DNA of 64,000 nt from 2-12-FULL-40-12 sp964518135 (GTDB lineage: Bacteria; Patescibacteriota; Minisyncoccia; Minisyncoccales; 2-12-FULL-40-12): the NCBI GenBank assembly GCA_964518135.1, contig CAZFEY010000001.1:9189-73188 (forward strand). Direction: 5' to 3'. Below, piece after piece: positions 60,261 to 64,000 of this stretch; position 1 is the first letter of the stretch, and the number at the start of each line of letters is the position of its first letter. Both the position numbers and the translations under genes were made by a program. The notes below the pieces were generated by a model, which was not told the DNA's origin, made no database searches, and was given only the letters and a program-made list of their open reading frames with translations.

Positions 60261-60845
60261 ATGAGGCTCAAAAATCATTACCTTGTATTGCGCCACGGGC
60301 AAACTTTTTACCAAATAAGCGAAAAGAAATTGGCCTATCCGTGGCCAGAGAAAAAACCTATCTTGTTGACGAAAGAAGGAGAGAAACAGATCGAGGAGGC
60401 CGCTAAAAGACTTAAAAAAGCAAGTATTGATTTTATTTATGCGTCAGATGCCAATAGAACTCGTCATAGTGCAGGTATTATTAAAAAAATTATAAAATTT
60501 AAAAAAAGGATTATTTTCGATAAAAGATTAAGAGATATAAATCTCGGAGTTTTTGGAGGTAAATCCAGAGAAAAATTCTTTGATAGTTTTCCAAAGTTTT
60601 CAGAAGCGCTATTTTGCAATAAGCCAAAGCGCGGAGAAAGTTGGACAGATTGCCGGGAAAGGTTAGAAAATTTCCTTGAAGACATAGATAAAAAATACAA
60701 AAATAAGAATATTTTAATCATTAGCCACGGAGATCCCATATGGTTGCTTGAAGGATTGGTTAAGGGTATAAACGATAAGGAACTTATAGCGAGAAAGAAA
60801 AAGATCTTCTTGAAAACGGGTAGGTTCAAAAAATTAACTCATTAA
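60261..60845 (+). CDS. Histidine phosphatase-family protein
   Basis: Start chosen at ATG 60261 (MRLKNHYLVLRHGQT), giving 194 residues; an upstream TTG is possible. The catalytic RHG motif is LVLRHGQT (about 8-15); the second Arg/Glu region is IYASDANRTRHSAGII, and the second His is LIISHGDPIWLL. This is a phosphoglycerate-mutase-like fold. The stop overlaps the ileS start by one base, so the two are translated together. The link to isoleucyl-tRNA synthetase is unexplained. Confidence 0.85.
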   Translation: MRLKNHYLVLRHGQTFYQISEKKLAYPWPEKKPILLTKEGEKQIEEAAKRLKKASIDFIYASDANRTRHSAGIIKKIIKFKKRIIFDKRLRDINLGVFGGKSREKFFDSFPKFSEALFCNKPKRGESWTDCRERLENFLEDIDKKYKNKNILIISHGDPIWLLEGLVKGINDKELIARKKKIFLKTGRFKKLTH

Positions 60846-63766
60846 TGAGACATATGATTAATTTTCCTGAAACCGAAGTAAGGATTCTAAAATATTGGAA
60901 GAAAAATAAGGTTTTTGAAAAACTTCGCAAAAAAAATAAAAACAATAAGCGATGGTCTTTTTTGGACGGCCCTATTACGGCTAATAATTCAATGGGTGTT
61001 CATCATGCCTGGGGAAGGACGTATAAAGATATATTTCAGCGTTATTTTGCAATGAGAGGTTTCGACGAAAGATTTCAGAATGGATTTGATTGTCAGGGGC
61101 TCTGGGTTGAAGTAGAGGTTGAAAAGGAACTGGGTTTTAAAACAAAAAAAGATATTGAAGAGTATGGCATAGCGAAATTCATCGAAAAGTGCAAAGAGAG
61201 GGTGAGAAAATTTTCCAAGATTCAAACGGATCAGTCGATTAGATTGGGTCAGTGGATGGATTGGGATGATTCTTATTACACAATGTCTGACGAAAATAAC
61301 TACGCCATTTGGCACTTTCTGAAAAAGTGTTGGAAAGATGGGAATCTATATAAGGGACGAGATAGTGTGCCTTGGTGTCCTAGGTGTGGTACGGCGATTT
61401 CCCAGCACGAGATATTAACTGAAGAATATAAATTCATTGCGCACGAGTCAATATATTTTAAATTGCCGATTCTTGGTGGAGAGTTTAAGGGAGCAAAGTT
61501 TTTGGCATGGACAACTACACCATGGACAATACCGGCCAACGTCGCCTTGGCTGTAAATCCCGATCTTCAATACGGACTATTCGATTTTAACGGCGAAAAA
61601 TTGATTTTACTAAAATCTTTAGCTAATAAAATTTTGGGAAACGGATACGCCCCGATAAGGTCTTTTTGGGGGAAGCAACTAGCGGGCCTAAAATACAGAG
61701 CACCGTTCGACGAATTAGAAAGGGTGGAGATCGCAAGAAAAGAAAATCCGAACACTTTTCATTCGGTGGTTCTGGAAAAAGATTTAGTTACAGAAGAAGA
61801 AGGAACGGGCATTGTCCACATTGCGCCTGGGGCTGGAGAGGAAGATTTCAAAATTGGAAAGAAAGAAAAATTATCAGTTATTGATGTAATAGACCAATCA
61901 GCTGTGTATTTGGAAAAAATGGGTGATTTTTCTGGCAAAAATGCCAAAGAGCATCCAGAAATTATTATAGATTTTTTAAGAAACAAGAAGAGGGAATCAT
62001 TCTTTTTTAGAACGGAGAATTACGAGCACAAATATCCTACGTGTTGGCGCTGTAAAAAAGAATTGGTTTGGCGGGTTGTGGACGAATGGTATATCGCAAT
62101 GGATAAATTAAGAAAACCGTTAGTAGAAGCTGCTAAAAAAATAAATTGGATCCCCAGATTTGGCCTAGAAAGAGAATTGGATTGGTTGAAAAATATGCAA
62201 GACTGGCTGATCTCAAAAAAAAGATATTGGGGTTTGGCATTACCTATTTTTGAATGCTCTCATTGTCACGATTTTGAAGTAATAGGTTCGGAAAATGAGC
62301 TTAAAAAGAGAGCTATTGTTGGCTGGAATAAATTCAAAGGCAAATCTCCACATAGGCCGTGGGTAGATTTTGTTAAAATCAAATGCTCTAAGTGCGGGAA
62401 ATTAGCCTCCAGAATCTTAGATGTTGGAAATCCGTGGTTAGACGCGGGCATTGTTCCTTTTTCTACTCTCATAGATCCAAAAACAAAAAAACTAAGTTAC
62501 ACCACAGATAAAAAATATTGGAAAAAATGGTTCCCAATGGATTTTGTTACGGAATCTTTCCCCGGGCAATTCAAAAATTGGTTTTATTCAATACTCACGA
62601 TGAGTGTTGTTTTGGAAAAAACTAATCCAATAAAGACTATTTTGGGATTTGCTTCTGTTCGCGATGAAAAAGGTGAAGAGATGCATAAATCCAAGGGGAA
62701 TGCTATTTGGCTTGATGACGCAATTAAAGAAATAGGAGCGGATGTAATGAGGTGGATGTATTTTAAATCAAACCCGGCCCTTAATTTCAAGTTCGGATAC
62801 AATTTGGCGCAAGAGACAAAAAGGCAACTATTAACACTTTGGAATAGTTATATTTTTTTCAAAACTTACGTTAAGAAAAATGAGTTTCCCAAGAAAGAAC
62901 CAAAACTAGACCCCAAAAACATATTAGATAAATGGATTATTTCACGGTTAAACAATCTTATTCTCTCCGTGTCTAGCGATCTGAATATTTATGACACAAC
63001 GAATGCTGCCTTGGCAATAGAAAATTTTTTTATAGAAGATCTTTCTTTGTGGTACATAAGAAGGTCGAGAAAAAGATTACAAGTTGTTGATGATTTGAAC
63101 GACAGAAAAGAAATGATAAATACGCTATATTTTACCCTACTCAGCTTGATAAAATTAATGGCTCCGGCCGTACCATTTTTCACAGAAGAAATATATTCTG
63201 GCTTAAAATCAAGCAATATGCCAGACTCAATTCATTTGCTTGATTGGCCCAAATCAGATAAGAAGAAAATTAATAAAAAACTTGAGGGGCAAATGATGAG
63301 AATAAGAGAAATAGTCGCCGCTGCCTTAGCCGTAAGAGCCGAAGCCCAGATTAAGGTTCGCCAACCATTATTAAACTTGGAAATTCCCGATAAAAACATA
63401 AAAGCAGATTTGATAGAGCTGATTAAAGAGGAGGTCAATGTAAAGGCGATTATACTTGGAAAGAAATTAAAACTAAATACCAACATCACTCCAGAGTTGA
63501 GAAAAGAGGGCGTGATAAGAGATGTTGTGCGGCAACTTCAAGAGATGAGAAAAAGCGCAAACTTAAAGCCGCAACACAAGGCCATAGGTTTTGCCTTTGG
63601 AGATCAACAGACAAATTCAATTTTAAGAGAGAACATCGTTTCAATTTTAGAATCAGCCAAACTGAAGAATTTCTTAATAGGTACAAGGGAAGAAATGGAA
63701 TTTCAAGCAGAAAAAGAAATGCAAATTGATGATCAAAAGCTATGGCTGGCTATTAAAAAAACATGA
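60845..63766 (+). CDS. ileS: Isoleucyl-tRNA synthetase
   Basis: The 973-residue class I enzyme shows DGPITANNSMGVHHAWGRTYKDI (about 39-61), in which HIGH is replaced by the GVHH-type variant known from one class of bacterial IleRS. The editing domain (about 200-390) includes WTTTPWTIPANVALAV. The KMSKS motif is MHKSKGN (about 612-618). Four Cys pairs (CPRCG, CWRCK, CSHCH, CSKCG) suggest zinc sites. The C-terminal half is the anticodon-binding region. It is co-translated with the phosphatase gene. Confidence 0.93.
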   Translation: MRHMINFPETEVRILKYWKKNKVFEKLRKKNKNNKRWSFLDGPITANNSMGVHHAWGRTYKDIFQRYFAMRGFDERFQNGFDCQGLWVEVEVEKELGFKTKKDIEEYGIAKFIEKCKERVRKFSKIQTDQSIRLGQWMDWDDSYYTMSDENNYAIWHFLKKCWKDGNLYKGRDSVPWCPRCGTAISQHEILTEEYKFIAHESIYFKLPILGGEFKGAKFLAWTTTPWTIPANVALAVNPDLQYGLFDFNGEKLILLKSLANKILGNGYAPIRSFWGKQLAGLKYRAPFDELERVEIARKENPNTFHSVVLEKDLVTEEEGTGIVHIAPGAGEEDFKIGKKEKLSVIDVIDQSAVYLEKMGDFSGKNAKEHPEIIIDFLRNKKRESFFFRTENYEHKYPTCWRCKKELVWRVVDEWYIAMDKLRKPLVEAAKKINWIPRFGLERELDWLKNMQDWLISKKRYWGLALPIFECSHCHDFEVIGSENELKKRAIVGWNKFKGKSPHRPWVDFVKIKCSKCGKLASRILDVGNPWLDAGIVPFSTLIDPKTKKLSYTTDKKYWKKWFPMDFVTESFPGQFKNWFYSILTMSVVLEKTNPIKTILGFASVRDEKGEEMHKSKGNAIWLDDAIKEIGADVMRWMYFKSNPALNFKFGYNLAQETKRQLLTLWNSYIFFKTYVKKNEFPKKEPKLDPKNILDKWIISRLNNLILSVSSDLNIYDTTNAALAIENFFIEDLSLWYIRRSRKRLQVVDDLNDRKEMINTLYFTLLSLIKLMAPAVPFFTEEIYSGLKSSNMPDSIHLLDWPKSDKKKINKKLEGQMMRIREIVAAALAVRAEAQIKVRQPLLNLEIPDKNIKADLIELIKEEVNVKAIILGKKLKLNTNITPELRKEGVIRDVVRQLQEMRKSANLKPQHKAIGFAFGDQQTNSILRENIVSILESAKLKNFLIGTREEMEFQAEKEMQIDDQKLWLAIKKT

Positions 63767-63782
63767 TTATCTATTGCAATAT

Positions 63783-64000
63783 ATGTTTGTTCACTACCGG
63801 ACAAAAGGTTTCTTTCTTAAAAAGATAGCGAGAGGTGAAAACGATCAACTGTTTACGATTTTTACTAGGGATTTTGGAAGACTGGAGATATTAGGAAGGT
63901 CTATAAGGAAAATTAAATCTAAATTACGATCGGGCGCCGATCTTTTTTATTTTTCAGAAATTGAATTTATCCAAGGCAAAAGCTACAAAACCCTAACTGA
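63783..64000 (+). CDS. recO: DNA repair protein RecO, 5' part
   Basis: From ATG 63783 the frame is open to the window edge (72 codons). The sequence MFVHYRTKGFFLKKIARGENDQLFTIFTRDFGRLEILGRSIRK matches the N-ter​minal OB-fold of RecO, which anneals single strands and loads RecA. The ATG lies 16 bp past the ileS stop, so it may belong to the same operon. Confidence 0.85.
   Translation, partial: MFVHYRTKGFFLKKIARGENDQLFTIFTRDFGRLEILGRSIRKIKSKLRSGADLFYFSEIEFIQGKSYKTLT

Noticed and set aside
60845..63766. IleRS lacking the HIGH motif as a novelty
   Set aside because: The GVHH-type variant is known from one bacterial IleRS class.

Overview
The window looks like chromosomal DNA from a Candidate Phyla Radiation bacterium (Patescibacteria, probably Parcubacteria-like). 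This is inferred from gene content: a divergent type IV secretion (T4SS)-like cluster with two-helix pilin-type proteins, lamin-tail-domain and 'GDGVCEP' type exported proteins, giant repeat surface proteins, small GIY-YIG genes, moderately AT-rich DNA and many genes without a Shine-Dalgarno. UGA is used as stop. No database search was possible.

Layout. 1-6393: the 5' part (at least 2131 codons) of a giant surface protein, minus strand. 6.5-8.3 kb: an orphan gene and a queuosine-precursor transporter behind an attenuator-like leader. 7.9-11.3 kb: a run of tRNA loci around the CCA-adding enzyme gene. 10.7-19.2 kb: a pilin, rpsO, a NYN RNase, pnp, a large coiled-coil membrane protein, a DksA-like protein and ComM. 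19.3-36.1 kb: a LysM/M23 hydrolase, rsmA and the T4SS-like cluster (pilin-fused hydrolase, VirB6-like, PrgI, TraC-like, VirB4), interrupted by a reversed SPFH pair. 36.1-40.8 kb: the replication-origin region jag-yidC-rnpA-rpmH < > dnaA-dnaN, with DnaA boxes. 40.8-50.9 kb: PBP1a-like enzyme, tyrS, ruvC, yebC, exported proteins, a probable small RNA, MgtC, EndoQ. 51-64 kb: greA, a double HD protein, PolX, Nudix, rplT-rpmI-infC, tmRNA-smpB, argS, phosphatase-ileS, start of recO.

The most unusual signal is at the tRNA loci. Complete tRNAs for Ala(CGC), Pro(CGG) and Arg(UCG) each sit inside the loop of a second, interrupted tRNA. The outer tRNA has the same anticodon (and, for Ala, the same G3-U70 pair). 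Inner tRNAs are bracketed by inverted-repeat arms. The Ala arm is itself split by a GIY-YIG nuclease cassette with 15-bp terminal inverted repeats; removing the cassette restores a perfect 16-bp arm. A fourth locus (Lys CUU) is a weaker example. I know of no named bacterial system with this layout. It could be a mobile palindromic element that carries a replacement copy of the tRNA it interrupts.

Other points: several genes have a -10 box 6-8 nt before the start codon (likely leaderless mRNAs); a Cys/Trp repeat is shared by the giant surface protein and a coiled-coil membrane protein; a ~180-nt non-coding transcription unit lies at 48.3-48.5 kb; a 25-bp tandem repeat precedes prgI.
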